Assembly: GCA_016932335.1 (NCBI GenBank)
Contig: JAFGCZ010000004.1
Span: 1-64,000, forward strand
DNA: 64,000 nucleotides
Direction of reading: 5' to 3'
Source: Opitutales bacterium
GTDB lineage: Bacteria; Verrucomicrobiota; Verrucomicrobiia; Opitutales; Oceanipulchritudinaceae
Shown here in pieces: positions 45,507-54,250 of this stretch. Under the pieces are notes generated by a model. It was not told where the DNA came from. It made no database searches and saw only the letters and a list, made by a program, of their open reading frames with translations. Both the position numbers and the translations under genes were made by a program. Numbering within the stretch: position 1 is the first letter of the stretch; each line of letters starts with the position of its first letter.

Positions 45507-45897
45507 GAATAAAATTGAGGTTCTGGCCGACTTTGCCGAAGCGTTTCAACGTGAGGTGGAACCGTGGAATTTGCCGCCTGCGCTTCAGATGAACCTCGAT
45601 CTGGTTCTTGAGGAGGTGCTTTCCAACATTATTCACTATGGGTTTTCCGATCAGCAGCTTCATTGGATTGAGATCCATGCCGTTTACGAAAACGGAACCG
45701 TAATGCTTCGCATCAGTGATGATGGCGTGCCCTTTGATCCTACAGAAAAGGCAGCCCCCGATTTGACCCAATCCATCGAAGACAGGCCCGTTGGCGGGCT
45801 TGGCATTTTCCTGGTCCGCAAACTCATGGATCAGGTTACCTATTTACGCGAAAACGATCACAACATTTTAATCCTCGAAAAAACGATTTCCTCATGA
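45484..45897 (+). CDS. RsbW-like anti-sigma kinase (HATPase_c)
   Basis: A 137-residue GHKL ATP-binding protein; I prefer the ATG at 45484 (MKSTFKIENKIEV), four codons inside a longer frame. The N-box is in LDLVLEEVLSNIIHYGF, and the G1/G2 boxes are in DDGVPFDPT and GGLGIFLVRKL. It would phosphorylate a STAS antagonist and perhaps bind a sigma factor. It overlaps the phosphatase end and the STAS gene start (ATGA). Confidence 0.9.
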   Translation: MKSTFKIENKIEVLADFAEAFQREVEPWNLPPALQMNLDLVLEEVLSNIIHYGFSDQQLHWIEIHAVYENGTVMLRISDDGVPFDPTEKAAPDLTQSIEDRPVGGLGIFLVRKLMDQVTYLRENDHNILILEKTISS

Positions 45898-46223
45898 AAA
45901 TTACCGTTACCGAAGCAAACAACTACAGTATTTTGGACCTCGAAGGCCGCATTGATGTAACCGGAAGCCCACAGCTGGAAAACGAAGTCACTCGCCGGAT
46001 CGATGCCGGGAAAAATCGCCTCGTCTTCGATTGCAGCGGCGTGGATTACATCAGCAGCTCCGGCCTGCGTGTGTTTCTTTTTACCCAAAAAGTGCTTACC
46101 CGGAGTTCTGGAAAACTGCATGTCTGCTGCATGAAAAGTGAGATTAGGGATATTTTTGAAATGACGGGATTGCTTGGCCTGTTCAGTGTTTTTGAGACGC
46201 GTGAAGAGGCTCTAAATTCCTGA
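45894..46223 (+). CDS. STAS-domain anti-sigma factor antagonist
   Basis: A 109-residue antagonist of the RsbV/SpoIIAA type. It has the LEGRIDVTGSPQLENEV opening and DYISSSGLRVFLF, with the Ser phosphorylated by RsbW-like kinases. It forms the third piece of a complete partner switch with the two genes before it. Confidence 0.92.
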   Translation: MKITVTEANNYSILDLEGRIDVTGSPQLENEVTRRIDAGKNRLVFDCSGVDYISSSGLRVFLFTQKVLTRSSGKLHVCCMKSEIRDIFEMTGLLGLFSVFETREEALNS

Positions 46224-46228
46224 TCCCT

Positions 46229-48124
46229 ATGGTTTTGCGGAAAATTTTTACAGCACTGTTTGCGTTGTTACTGACAGCAGGCATTCTCCTCGTTTCCGAT
46301 CTGGACAATCGGCAGCACTCAAAAGACACCGGTATTCGCAAGGATGGCCATTACAGGATAGGCATTACCTACTTCGGCCCGGATGCGTCTTTCGATATGG
46401 TGGTCGACGGTCTACTCCACGGGTTGGCCGATTTGGGCTATGTTAAAGACAAAAACCTTTCTCTGGTTATGGCTCACGCCAATGGCGAGATTTCCAATTT
46501 GCCCTTGATTCACCTCAATATGGATAATTCAGATGTTGATCTGATTATTCCAACGTCTACCCCGGGTATTGCCTCGGCTGTTACCACGGTAAAAAAGCAC
46601 CCCATGGTTTTTACCATGACGTATACGCCGCTCGCCGTCGGTGTCGGCAAGAGCTTTACCGATCATTTGCCGAATCTAACGGGCCTGGCCTCTTTTCCGC
46701 CGGTGGAGAAAACCTTCGATTTTATCTGTGAATCCTTCCCCGGAGCAAAACGCATTGGCACTCTCTACAATTCTTCCGAAGCCAATTCTCGGAAAGTGGT
46801 GGAAGTGGCCCGTGCCTATGCCGAATCATTGGGGATCGAGCTCGTGGAAACAACGGTCGTCAATACCTCCGAAGTCTATCAGGCGATGGAGTCTTTGGCT
46901 CAACGCAATGTGGATGCCGTATGGATTACCGGAGACAATACTGCCCTGCAGGCCTTCCATGCCGTTGTTAAAGTTTGCAATGCCCGTGAACTCCCCCTCG
47001 TGGTCAACGATGTAGAATACACAGAACAGGGCGCCCTGGCTGCTGTTGGCATTGGCTGGTACCAGACGGGTTACCGCACTGCGGATTATGTGGCTCGTGT
47101 TCTCGAGGGAGCGAACCCGGCCGATATCCCCATAATCAATTATGTGGAGGAAGCTGTTGCCATTAACCGGGAACTGGCCGCCCAGAGAAGCATTGTTTTC
47201 CCTGAGAAATATACGGCTCAGGAAACCTTTAAGCCGAAAAAGCAGTACCGCTTTGCCATGGTCCACTATGTCGATAGCCCAAACTCAGAGGATGTGGAAG
47301 ACGGTATACGGGATGGGTTGAGCGCATTGAACTGGGTTGAGGATGTAGACTTTACGCTGCAGTCATTTAATGCCCAGGGCGATATTTCCACCATGAACAG
47401 CATCTGCGATGCGGTTATGGGCAAGCCGTGGGATTTAGTCTTTGTCAGTTCCACGCCCACTACTCAGTTACTCGCCAAAAAAGTCACTCATGCTCCCGTG
47501 GTTTTCACCGCTGTAGGAGATCCTGTTGCTGCGGGATTGGGTAATTCATTTGAAGACCACCTGCCCAATATTACGGGTATTTCAACCCTCAGCGATTTCG
47601 ATGGGCTTTTGCTGCTGCTTCAGGAAACCATGCCAGGAGTTAAAACCATCGGTACCGTGTTTACTCCCGGAGAGATCAATTCGGTGGCGTATAATACCCG
47701 TTTTCAGGCCGCTGCCCGCGCCCGTGGAATGAAGCTTATCTCCATGCCGGCCAATTCTGTAACGGAGGTATCCGACGCCGCCTTGTCTCTGGCCGCTCAG
47801 CGGATAGATGCCTTTACGCAGATCTCCGACAATCTTACGGCAACTTGCAGCTCGACCATTATCAAAACGGCCTACGATAACCATATTCCTTATTTCGGCT
47901 TCATCTCCAGTCAAATCAATCAGGGTGCTGTCGCTTGTTTTTCCCGCGATTATTATCGCTGTGGTGTCGAGGCTGTGGATTTGGCGGTGGAAATCCTTCA
48001 GGGAAAGGATCCTGCAGAGATTCCCTACCGCATGATGGGCAAATCGAAGGTCTCTGTAAATGAGGAAGCAGAACGCTATTTTGAGGTTAAAATCCCTGAG
48101 CATTACTTGAAGGAAAACCCATAA
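46229..48124 (+). CDS. Tandem (two-domain) ABC-type substrate-binding protein
   Basis: A 631-residue exported protein containing two copies of the ABC_sub_bind (PF04392, TrpX-like) domain. An N-terminal hydrophobic segment (about 8-24) precedes repeat 1 (about 45-330) and repeat 2 (about 345-620). Both carry the same phrases, for example LADLGYVKDKNLSL vs LNWVEDVDFTLQSF, VFTMTYTPLAVGVG vs VFTAVGDPVAAGLG, and DHLPNLTG vs DHLPNITG. Duplication within one chain is unusual. It starts five bases after the STAS gene and overlaps the next start codon (TAATG). Ligand unknown; aromatic or nucleoside compounds are typical of the family. Confidence 0.88.
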   Translation: MVLRKIFTALFALLLTAGILLVSDLDNRQHSKDTGIRKDGHYRIGITYFGPDASFDMVVDGLLHGLADLGYVKDKNLSLVMAHANGEISNLPLIHLNMDNSDVDLIIPTSTPGIASAVTTVKKHPMVFTMTYTPLAVGVGKSFTDHLPNLTGLASFPPVEKTFDFICESFPGAKRIGTLYNSSEANSRKVVEVARAYAESLGIELVETTVVNTSEVYQAMESLAQRNVDAVWITGDNTALQAFHAVVKVCNARELPLVVNDVEYTEQGALAAVGIGWYQTGYRTADYVARVLEGANPADIPIINYVEEAVAINRELAAQRSIVFPEKYTAQETFKPKKQYRFAMVHYVDSPNSEDVEDGIRDGLSALNWVEDVDFTLQSFNAQGDISTMNSICDAVMGKPWDLVFVSSTPTTQLLAKKVTHAPVVFTAVGDPVAAGLGNSFEDHLPNITGISTLSDFDGLLLLLQETMPGVKTIGTVFTPGEINSVAYNTRFQAAARARGMKLISMPANSVTEVSDAALSLAAQRIDAFTQISDNLTATCSSTIIKTAYDNHIPYFGFISSQINQGAVACFSRDYYRCGVEAVDLAVEILQGKDPAEIPYRMMGKSKVSVNEEAERYFEVKIPEHYLKENP

Positions 48125-49344
48125 TGGAAAAGAATCTTACAATTGTTCAATCTGCCTCCGAAGGACGCTTGTTCCTGGATGTTTCCGGGCGGCTCGATGC
48201 CAACTGGGCAGGCTACCTCGATGATACCTTGCGCAAGGCTATAGAAGAGGGCCACTATGTGGTTGGGCTTGATCTCTCCAAGGTGCAGTTTCTCAGTTCT
48301 GCCGGAATCCGTACTCTGGTTAAACAGCACAAAGCTTTTTCCGCAGTCTCCGGGGTGTTGTCCATTACTGCTTATTCGGAAAACGTTGGTTCTGTTCTCG
48401 ATATGGTGGGAATGCTCCAGCTTTTCCTGCCTGCGGAAACAGCGGCTTCCGAGGCGCTTTTATCTGTTCCTACCGAAGAGGTTCTTCGCGAATATGGATA
48501 CACTTTTAAGGTCTGCCATAGCGGAGATGCCTGTGCTCAGGTGAGTTCCCGCGGGAACCCGGGACTGCTTGCTCAGGCCGGATTTACTGCTGCCGATGAC
48601 GCTTTGCTGCGCCTTGAAAAACCTTTCTTTGGGTTGGGACTAGGGGCTTTGGGCAGTGATTTTGACGACTGTAAATCGCGTTACGGCGAGTTTATTGCCT
48701 TGGGCGATCATCTTGCCTATGTGCCTTCAGATGCTTCCGGTAAACCGGATTACATGACCCGTATAGGAAACCTGATTCCTGAGATTCACACCCTTTATTC
48801 TCTGGGCGTGGAAGAGTCCTTCAGCAGGGATTTTATTTTTACTCCGGAAACGGAAAAAAGCATCGAGTTGAGCCGACTTTTGCAGATTGCTTTTAAACTG
48901 AATGATTCTGAAGACATCGCCTTTCTCATGTTTGCAGAAAGTGCCGGTCTCGTCGGAGCTAACCTTTTGCAGTCTCCCGTGGAGGGCACTGTACCATTTT
49001 CATTTCCCGAAGTGCGGGAACGCGTGAATTTCACTACAGAGCCGATCCACAACAAAGCGCTTTGTGTGCTCTTTGGGCTTGCCTGCCGCAAGGCTCCGCA
49101 GGCATTGAACCCTTTTTTGCGTCCTCTGATGGAGGGAGTTCTGGGGCATGTGCATGCGGCTGTTTTCCCCTATATGCCGTTGCAGAAAGAACAGCTTGAA
49201 TACCGTTCTACACTGGAACTCCTTTTCGAAAAATCCGAGGTGCTTGATGTGCTTCACCTGCTTCGCGATTCCCGGGAAAGTGTTGGGTTGGGCGAAAGCC
49301 TGTTCCGTTCCGGCCATTGCTGGACTGCCGGTCTAAAATTCTAA
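48124..49344 (+). CDS. STAS domain fused to an unknown C-terminal domain
   Basis: A 406-residue soluble protein. Residues about 1-110 are a STAS domain (VSGRLDANWAGYLDDTLRKA; VQFLSSAGIRTLVK with the phosphorylatable Ser). The remaining about 290 residues I do not recognise; a stretch FGLGLGALGSDFDDCKSRYGE and a helical C-terminal half stand out. It may act as a second antagonist or bind the transporter or another partner. It lies between the tandem binding protein and the permease, which argues for signalling coupled to transport. Confidence 0.75.
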   Translation: MEKNLTIVQSASEGRLFLDVSGRLDANWAGYLDDTLRKAIEEGHYVVGLDLSKVQFLSSAGIRTLVKQHKAFSAVSGVLSITAYSENVGSVLDMVGMLQLFLPAETAASEALLSVPTEEVLREYGYTFKVCHSGDACAQVSSRGNPGLLAQAGFTAADDALLRLEKPFFGLGLGALGSDFDDCKSRYGEFIALGDHLAYVPSDASGKPDYMTRIGNLIPEIHTLYSLGVEESFSRDFIFTPETEKSIELSRLLQIAFKLNDSEDIAFLMFAESAGLVGANLLQSPVEGTVPFSFPEVRERVNFTTEPIHNKALCVLFGLACRKAPQALNPFLRPLMEGVLGHVHAAVFPYMPLQKEQLEYRSTLELLFEKSEVLDVLHLLRDSRESVGLGESLFRSGHCWTAGLKF

Positions 49345-49362
49345 TTTTTCTGGAGACAAGAT

Positions 49363-50301
49363 ATGACGCTTCTCATCGGTTCCGTTATCATTGGCCTAAT
49401 CCTATCCCTGCTGGCATTGGGGATTTTTATCAGTTTCAAAATTTTTGACTTTCCTGATATCACCGTTGAAGGCTCTTTTACCTTTGGCGCTTCGGTGGGG
49501 GCTGCACTCATCGCCGGAGGAATGAATCCTTTGCCGGCCAGTTTGCTTGCTTTTGCTGCAGGAATGCTTGCCGGTACCTTGACCGGTGTTATCCATACCC
49601 GCTTTAAGATCAATCCTCTACTTGCCGGTATTCTTGTTATGACCGCCCTTTACTCCGTGAACCTACACGTGATGGGCCGCAGCAACGTGCCCCTTATCAA
49701 CGACACCACCATCTTTACCTGGATCGATCAGTTCTCTGTTTGGGCTTCAGGCAAGGGAACCAAGTTGAATGTTCTCGGGTGGATGGTTCCGGCAAAGGAT
49801 TTGTGGACTCTGCTGTTTTGTTTATTCGGCGTTTCCTTCTTCAGTCTCGTTCTCTGGTGGTTCTTTAAAACCAATATTGGTTCGGCTATGCGGGCCACCG
49901 GAGATAACTCCCAGATGATTCGGGCGCTTGGTGTGAACACCAACGGAATGATCATCTTCGGTATCGCTCTTTCCAACGGCGTGGTAGCCCTTGCCGGAGC
50001 CTTGCTGGCTCAATATCAGGGCTTTGCCGATGTGCAGATGGGTATTGGAATGATGGTTTGGGGGCTGGCCAGTGTAATTATTGGAGAAGCCCTCATCAAC
50101 GATCGCAGCCTTGGTTTACTCATCTTCGGAGCCGTTGTCGGTTCGGTGCTCTTCCGTCTGTTGGTGGCCATTGCCCTGCGTTGGGGACTCAATCCGAACG
50201 ATTTAAAAATTATTACTGCGCTTTTCGTCTTTATTGCACTGATCCTTCCAGGTTTGCTCAACAAACGCCATGCCCTCAAAGGAAAGAAAGCCCATGCTTA
50301 A
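49363..50301 (+). CDS. ABC transporter permease (BPD_transp_2/TrpY type)
   Basis: A 312-residue inner-membrane permease with about nine membrane segments. The opening PDITVEGSFTFGASVGAALI is the family signature of permeases that partner ABC_sub_bind proteins. The EAA-like loop is GSAMRATGDNSQMIRALGVN. It overlaps the following ATPase gene. Confidence 0.92.
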   Translation: MTLLIGSVIIGLILSLLALGIFISFKIFDFPDITVEGSFTFGASVGAALIAGGMNPLPASLLAFAAGMLAGTLTGVIHTRFKINPLLAGILVMTALYSVNLHVMGRSNVPLINDTTIFTWIDQFSVWASGKGTKLNVLGWMVPAKDLWTLLFCLFGVSFFSLVLWWFFKTNIGSAMRATGDNSQMIRALGVNTNGMIIFGIALSNGVVALAGALLAQYQGFADVQMGIGMMVWGLASVIIGEALINDRSLGLLIFGAVVGSVLFRLLVAIALRWGLNPNDLKIITALFVFIALILPGLLNKRHALKGKKAHA

Positions 50302-51106
50302 AGTTCAGCAGATTCACAAAACGTTTAATCCCGGTACGGTCAACGAGGTCAGAGCCCTGCAGGGCGTGGATTTTCAAATTGAAGAGGGGAGCTTTGTCTG
50401 TGTGCTCGGCACCAACGGCTCGGGTAAGTCGACCACGCTCAATGCCGTGGCCGGTACATTCCTCGTGGATACCGGCAGCATCCTTCTCGATGGTATTGAT
50501 ATCACTTCAATGAATGAACACCAGCGGGCCAAATACATTGGTCGCGTGTTTCAGAATCCATTCAGCGGAACGGCTCCTAACATGTCCATCGAGGAAAACC
50601 TCATGCTGGCCATGAAACGTGGGCGTTTCCGCGGGCTGGGGTGGGGCTTGCCTCGAAAACTGGTCAATGAGTTTAAGGACCTTGTCCGACCACTCAACAT
50701 GGGTTTGGAAGATCGTCTGGAGAATCCTATCGGCAAATTATCCGGCGGTCAGCGTCAGGCATTGACTCTCCTTATGGCAACCTCGGTAAAACCAAAGCTG
50801 CTCTTGCTGGACGAGCATACCGCGGCGCTCGATCCTAAAACTGCGGCAAAAGTAATCGATTTAACGCAGGAAGTGGTGAGCAGAGATCGTCTGACCACGC
50901 TCATGGTTACGCATTCCATGCAGCAGGCCATCAATCTGGGAGACCGTATCATTATGATGCACAAAGGGCGTGTGGCTTATGATTTTCAGGGTGCGGATAA
51001 AAAGCGTCTCAAAATCAACGATTTGCTGGGGCTCTTCGATGAACTACGCCGCAAGGAGTCCATCGATGCCGGTGTGGCTTCTTTTCTGGAAACTTCCTAT
51101 ATTTGA
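50294..51106 (+). CDS. ABC transporter ATPase
   Basis: A 270-residue ATPase, ATG at 50294 (MLKVQQIHKTF). Walker A GTNGSGKST (about 42-50), Q-loop FQNPFSGTAP, signature LSGGQRQALTL, Walker B LLLLDEHTAALDP, and H-loop THSMQQA. It would power the permease before it. It overlaps the permease end by eight bases. Confidence 0.96.
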   Translation: MLKVQQIHKTFNPGTVNEVRALQGVDFQIEEGSFVCVLGTNGSGKSTTLNAVAGTFLVDTGSILLDGIDITSMNEHQRAKYIGRVFQNPFSGTAPNMSIEENLMLAMKRGRFRGLGWGLPRKLVNEFKDLVRPLNMGLEDRLENPIGKLSGGQRQALTLLMATSVKPKLLLLDEHTAALDPKTAAKVIDLTQEVVSRDRLTTLMVTHSMQQAINLGDRIIMMHKGRVAYDFQGADKKRLKINDLLGLFDELRRKESIDAGVASFLETSYI

Positions 51107-51114
51107 GGGTGGTT

Positions 51115-52101
51115 ATGAAAGCATTGTTGCGTGCCTTGGTGGCTCTTTCTCTGGCGGCATTAACGCTGCTTCTGCTGGACCTGAACAACCGAAAAACGGA
51201 TGCCGCAGCGTCCAAACCTCGTATTGCCGTTTTCAAAATGGCTTCTCGGGAGCTTTTGGATGAAACCGAGCGGGGCATCATTGACGCCCTCCGCAATGGA
51301 GGCTACATCGATGGGCAAACCTGCAGCCTGAAATTTTATTGCGCTGAAGGAGATATGCCCACTGCCAACATGATTGCCCAGTCCATCGTCAGTGAGCGCT
51401 TCGACATGGTTTTGACCATCAGCACCCCTGCTCTCCAGACCATGGCCAATGCCAACCGGGAGGGCTCTGTCATGCACGTATTTTCCGCGGTGACCGATCC
51501 CTATGCCTCCGGGGTCGGCATCACCGGAAGCGCTCCCGATCAGCACCCGCCGCACCTTGTCGGAATCGGCACATTTCAACCGGTGGAAGCAGCTATCGAA
51601 ATCGCCAAACAGATGAACCCACAACTCAAGACACTGGGTACCGTCTGGTGCCCTGGCGAGGTCTGTTCCGAGGCCTGCCTGCGTCTGGCCCGGGCTAAGT
51701 GCGGGGAGTTGGGGATTGAGCTTCGCGAAGCCAGTGTGGAAAACAGCACTCAGGTGCTTGAGGCGGCTATGAGCCTGACCTCTCAGGGTGTGGATGCTCT
51801 TTGGCTGGGGGGAGATAATGTGGTAGAAGTGGGCTTCGATCAGCTGGTGGCAGCAGCATCCAGAGCAGAAATCCCCCTCTTTACCAACAACCCCGGTAAA
51901 GTCTATGGCAATACGCTCTTTGGTCTGGGGGCAGAATATTATCGGGTGGGGCAAACCGCCGGAGGCTTGGCCGTCGATGTTCTCAACGGTAAACCTACCG
52001 ATAGCATCGGCGTGGAAAACGTGGTTCCGCGACTCCTCAAACTCAATCCAGATGCCTTGGAGCATATCAATGCCCATTGGGATATTTCAGAATTTCGCTG
52101 A
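51115..52101 (+). CDS. ABC_sub_bind substrate-binding protein (single domain)
   Basis: A 328-residue exported binding protein, ATG at 51115 (MKALLRALVALSLAAL); the signal anchor is about 3-22. It contains one ABC_sub_bind domain with PRIAVFKMASRELLDETERG, the hinge TISTPALQTMAN and FSAVTDPYASGVG. It resembles each half of the tandem protein at 46229. It probably feeds the permease/ATPase pair just before it. Confidence 0.9.
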   Translation: MKALLRALVALSLAALTLLLLDLNNRKTDAAASKPRIAVFKMASRELLDETERGIIDALRNGGYIDGQTCSLKFYCAEGDMPTANMIAQSIVSERFDMVLTISTPALQTMANANREGSVMHVFSAVTDPYASGVGITGSAPDQHPPHLVGIGTFQPVEAAIEIAKQMNPQLKTLGTVWCPGEVCSEACLRLARAKCGELGIELREASVENSTQVLEAAMSLTSQGVDALWLGGDNVVEVGFDQLVAAASRAEIPLFTNNPGKVYGNTLFGLGAEYYRVGQTAGGLAVDVLNGKPTDSIGVENVVPRLLKLNPDALEHINAHWDISEFR

Positions 52102-52346
52102 CGCTGTTCCTCCTTCATATCCCCTGGATAATCGCGTTGTTGCTGTCCGAAGTGCTCTGTATCGCCATTGCCTTAATGCGTGTCGGCAAATTGCCGGCGA
52201 CACACACCGACCTGGCGAAAACCTATGGGTTGTCTCTCTTCATCGGTCTTGCGGCGATTATTGCTTTTTCCGTAACGGCAACCTGGCCCGTGCTTACCTT
52301 CTGCGACATTGGCCTGCTCGCAGATATAGGAATTATCGCCATCTAA
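52077..52346 (+). CDS. Possible small membrane protein at the operon end
   Basis: An 89-residue frame starting at TTG (52077), overlapping the binding-protein gene, with two or three membrane segments (IPWIIALLLSEVLCIAIALM; LSLFIGLAAIIAFSVTATW). Its codon use is acceptable and a hairpin follows its stop immediately. No family is recognised and the start is weak, so it may not be a gene. Confidence 0.4.
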   Translation: MGYFRISLTLFLLHIPWIIALLLSEVLCIAIALMRVGKLPATHTDLAKTYGLSLFIGLAAIIAFSVTATWPVLTFCDIGLLADIGIIAI

Positions 52347-52367
52347 CTGGCCTCTACCGATGGCCAG
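52347..52367 (+). terminator. Weak hairpin at the end of the partner-switching operon
   Basis: Stem CTGGCC / GGCCAG with a 9-base loop right after the last stop codon; the T-run is poor. It may end transcription of the operon. Confidence 0.35.
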
Positions 52368-52410
52368 TCTGTGGACATTCCTTCCTTATCCAGTCTGAAA
52401 AACTAATTCC

Positions 52411-53460
52411 TTATTTTGCCAGGAACTCGCGCAGTAGGGCGCTCAATTCAGTTTGCTTATCCTCTTCGGCAATCTCCAGGAGACTTTTATCCTGAAATTC
52501 GGGATTTGGGTCTGCTCCGTGCTCCAATAGATAGCGAGTCAGTGAAAGATCGTCTTTGCGGATGGAGAGAATCAACGCGTTGGCGTCATCTTTGGTCTTC
52601 AGGTTCACGTCCGCTCCATGCTTAAGGAGCAATTCTATGACCTCCAGATTGCGGGCTATCACCGCTCCCATCAGCGGAGTCATTTTCTTGTCGATGGTCT
52701 GGTTTACATCAGCTCCCGCGTCCAACAGCAGATGGAGCATTTCTATATTCGTCCCCACACAGGCAGAGCCCAATGCGGTGGTTCCTTTTTTGGAGACCGC
52801 ATTCACGTCGGCTCCCTCCTGCAGTAAATATTTGGCTGCGGGTACACTGTTCGTCACTACCGCCTGCATCAGGCTGGTGTAGCCATTTTTATCCACGGCA
52901 TTGGCTTTGCCCCCATGCTTTCGCAACACTTCGGCAATGTCATCTCTGCCCATCATTACGGCCATCATCAGTGGTGTTTGCATCTGTTTGTCCGCTGCAT
53001 TCACATCCGCTCCGTGCTCCAGCAACAAATTCACCAAAGGCAAATTGCCCGCGGCCACCGCTCCGTGAATGGGCCTGATGTCATTCTTGCCTTTGTAGTC
53101 GGCATTGGCTCCGCGCTCAATCAGCAACTCTGCAGGAGCGTTATCCTGTAGAATACAGGCCAGGCAGAGGGGCGTAACACCTTTTGAGTTTTTGGAATCC
53201 ACCTTGGCCCCGGCATCCAGCAGCAAGGTCATCATCGGCACGTCTCCCTTTATTGTGGCCAGGTGCAGCGGTTGCATCCCCTGATCCTTTTTCTCCAACT
53301 GGCTGGTATCTTTTTCCAGAATGGCTTTGGCATCTGCCAGGTTTCCCGAAAGCACCGCCAGAGGCAGCGAATTTTTAACCGATTCGCTCGGGTCTTTTTC
53401 CGCAAAACAGGTGATTACTGACAGCAGCAGGGCGAAGAATGGAAGAAGTGCCTTTTTCAT
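52411..53460 (-). CDS. Secreted ankyrin-repeat protein
   Basis: A 349-residue protein with a signal peptide (ending TCFAEK, about 21) and about nine ankyrin repeats from residue 30 to 335 (for example GMQPLHLATIKGDVPMMTLL, GVTPLCLACILQDNAPAELL, KMTPLMGAVIARNLEVIELL). Such proteins act as periplasmic binding scaffolds; the partner is unknown. It is transcribed toward the partner-switching operon end. Confidence 0.92.
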   Translation of the reverse strand: MKKALLPFFALLLSVITCFAEKDPSESVKNSLPLAVLSGNLADAKAILEKDTSQLEKKDQGMQPLHLATIKGDVPMMTLLLDAGAKVDSKNSKGVTPLCLACILQDNAPAELLIERGANADYKGKNDIRPIHGAVAAGNLPLVNLLLEHGADVNAADKQMQTPLMMAVMMGRDDIAEVLRKHGGKANAVDKNGYTSLMQAVVTNSVPAAKYLLQEGADVNAVSKKGTTALGSACVGTNIEMLHLLLDAGADVNQTIDKKMTPLMGAVIARNLEVIELLLKHGADVNLKTKDDANALILSIRKDDLSLTRYLLEHGADPNPEFQDKSLLEIAEEDKQTELSALLREFLAK

Positions 53461-53541
53461 CGTTGTATATACTGTAGATGTTGTTTGTGTGATGTTACCT
53501 TCTCTGAAACTTTATTTGTCTTGCATTGTCAATTCCACGAA

Positions 53542-53994
53542 ATGAACACCGGTCAAAAATCTGAAACTGGGCGCATTTTGCTCCTCCTGGCATCTGTTGC
53601 CGTTGGCGCCATTGCCCTCCTTCATGTGGCTATTATTATCGGCGGTGCAAGCTGGTACCGCGCCTTCGGGGCAGGGGAGAAAATGGCCTCTCTGGCAGAG
53701 AGCGGTTCCTTGGTTCCTGCATTGTCTACCATCCCTCTGGTGCTGATCTTTGCCCTCTGGTCGCTCTATGCCTATGCCGCGGCCACCGGCAGATTGCGGC
53801 TTCCCTTTATGCGTTTCGTGCTCTGTGCTATTGCCGCGATTTTCCTGCTCCGCGGCTTTTCCGGTATCCCTGTCTATTTCAGCAACACACAGGCTTATAC
53901 TTCCTTTTTCATCATCTCCACCTCCCTGGCCAGCTTCATCATCGGCCTGCTCTATTTTCTTGGCACATTCTTCCGCCGCAGTGAACTAAAGTGA
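53542..53994 (+). CDS. Four-helix membrane protein of unknown function
   Basis: A 150-residue inner-membrane protein, ATG at 53542 (MNTGQKSETG). Four hydrophobic segments lie at about 12-33, 55-75, 84-103 and 118-140. No family is recognised with confidence; small four-helix membrane proteins of this layout are common. It is divergent from the ankyrin gene. Confidence 0.7.
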   Translation: MNTGQKSETGRILLLLASVAVGAIALLHVAIIIGGASWYRAFGAGEKMASLAESGSLVPALSTIPLVLIFALWSLYAYAAATGRLRLPFMRFVLCAIAAIFLLRGFSGIPVYFSNTQAYTSFFIISTSLASFIIGLLYFLGTFFRRSELK

Positions 53995-54088
53995 TTTTTC
54001 TGATTCTGTTTTATTGTTATTTTGATGTTTTCCTCAACTCCTACAGATTGTTCTATGATCAATCCTGAAAACCGAAAGGAACCCGATT

Positions 54089-54211
54089 ATGAGAACAGAC
54101 AGAGGCACGATTACCGAAACCAATGCATATCGTATACCCGGGTGGCGGTACCTGTACCGACTGTTGCGATTGCACCAGTTGCCCCAACTAGGCGTCTTTC
54201 TTTCGTTTTGA
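54089..54211 (+). CDS. Short reading frame overlapping a Cys-rich frame
   Basis: A 40-residue frame (MRTDRGTITETNAYRIPGWR...) begins eight bases after a good AAGGA site. In another frame, 54123-54191, the DNA encodes MHIVYPGGGTCTDCCDCTSC followed by Pro-Asn and a stop: six Cys in the last 13 residues with codons matching the genome's preference for C-ending triplets. A one-base deletion or +1 shift at CCCGGG (54137-54142) would join MRTDRGTITETNAYRIP to GGGTCTDCCDCTSCPN. So the real product may be a roughly 33-residue Cys-rich peptide. No modification enzyme is adjacent. The alternative is a small RNA. Confidence 0.35.
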   Translation: MRTDRGTITETNAYRIPGWRYLYRLLRLHQLPQLGVFLSF

Positions 54212-54222
54212 AAAATGTTCAT

Positions 54223-54250
54223 GCTCACGAAGCGTGAGCTTTGCTTTTGT
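54223..54250 (+). terminator. Terminator of the short unit
   Basis: A 7-bp stem GCTCACG / CGTGAGC with a 3-base loop, followed by TTTGCTTTTG. It closes the unit that begins near 54050 and shows that the short frame is an independent transcript. Confidence 0.75.

Noticed and set aside
54022-54237. 71-residue frame over the short unit
   Set aside because: Its start has no ribosome-binding site and it crosses the better placed ATG at 54089.
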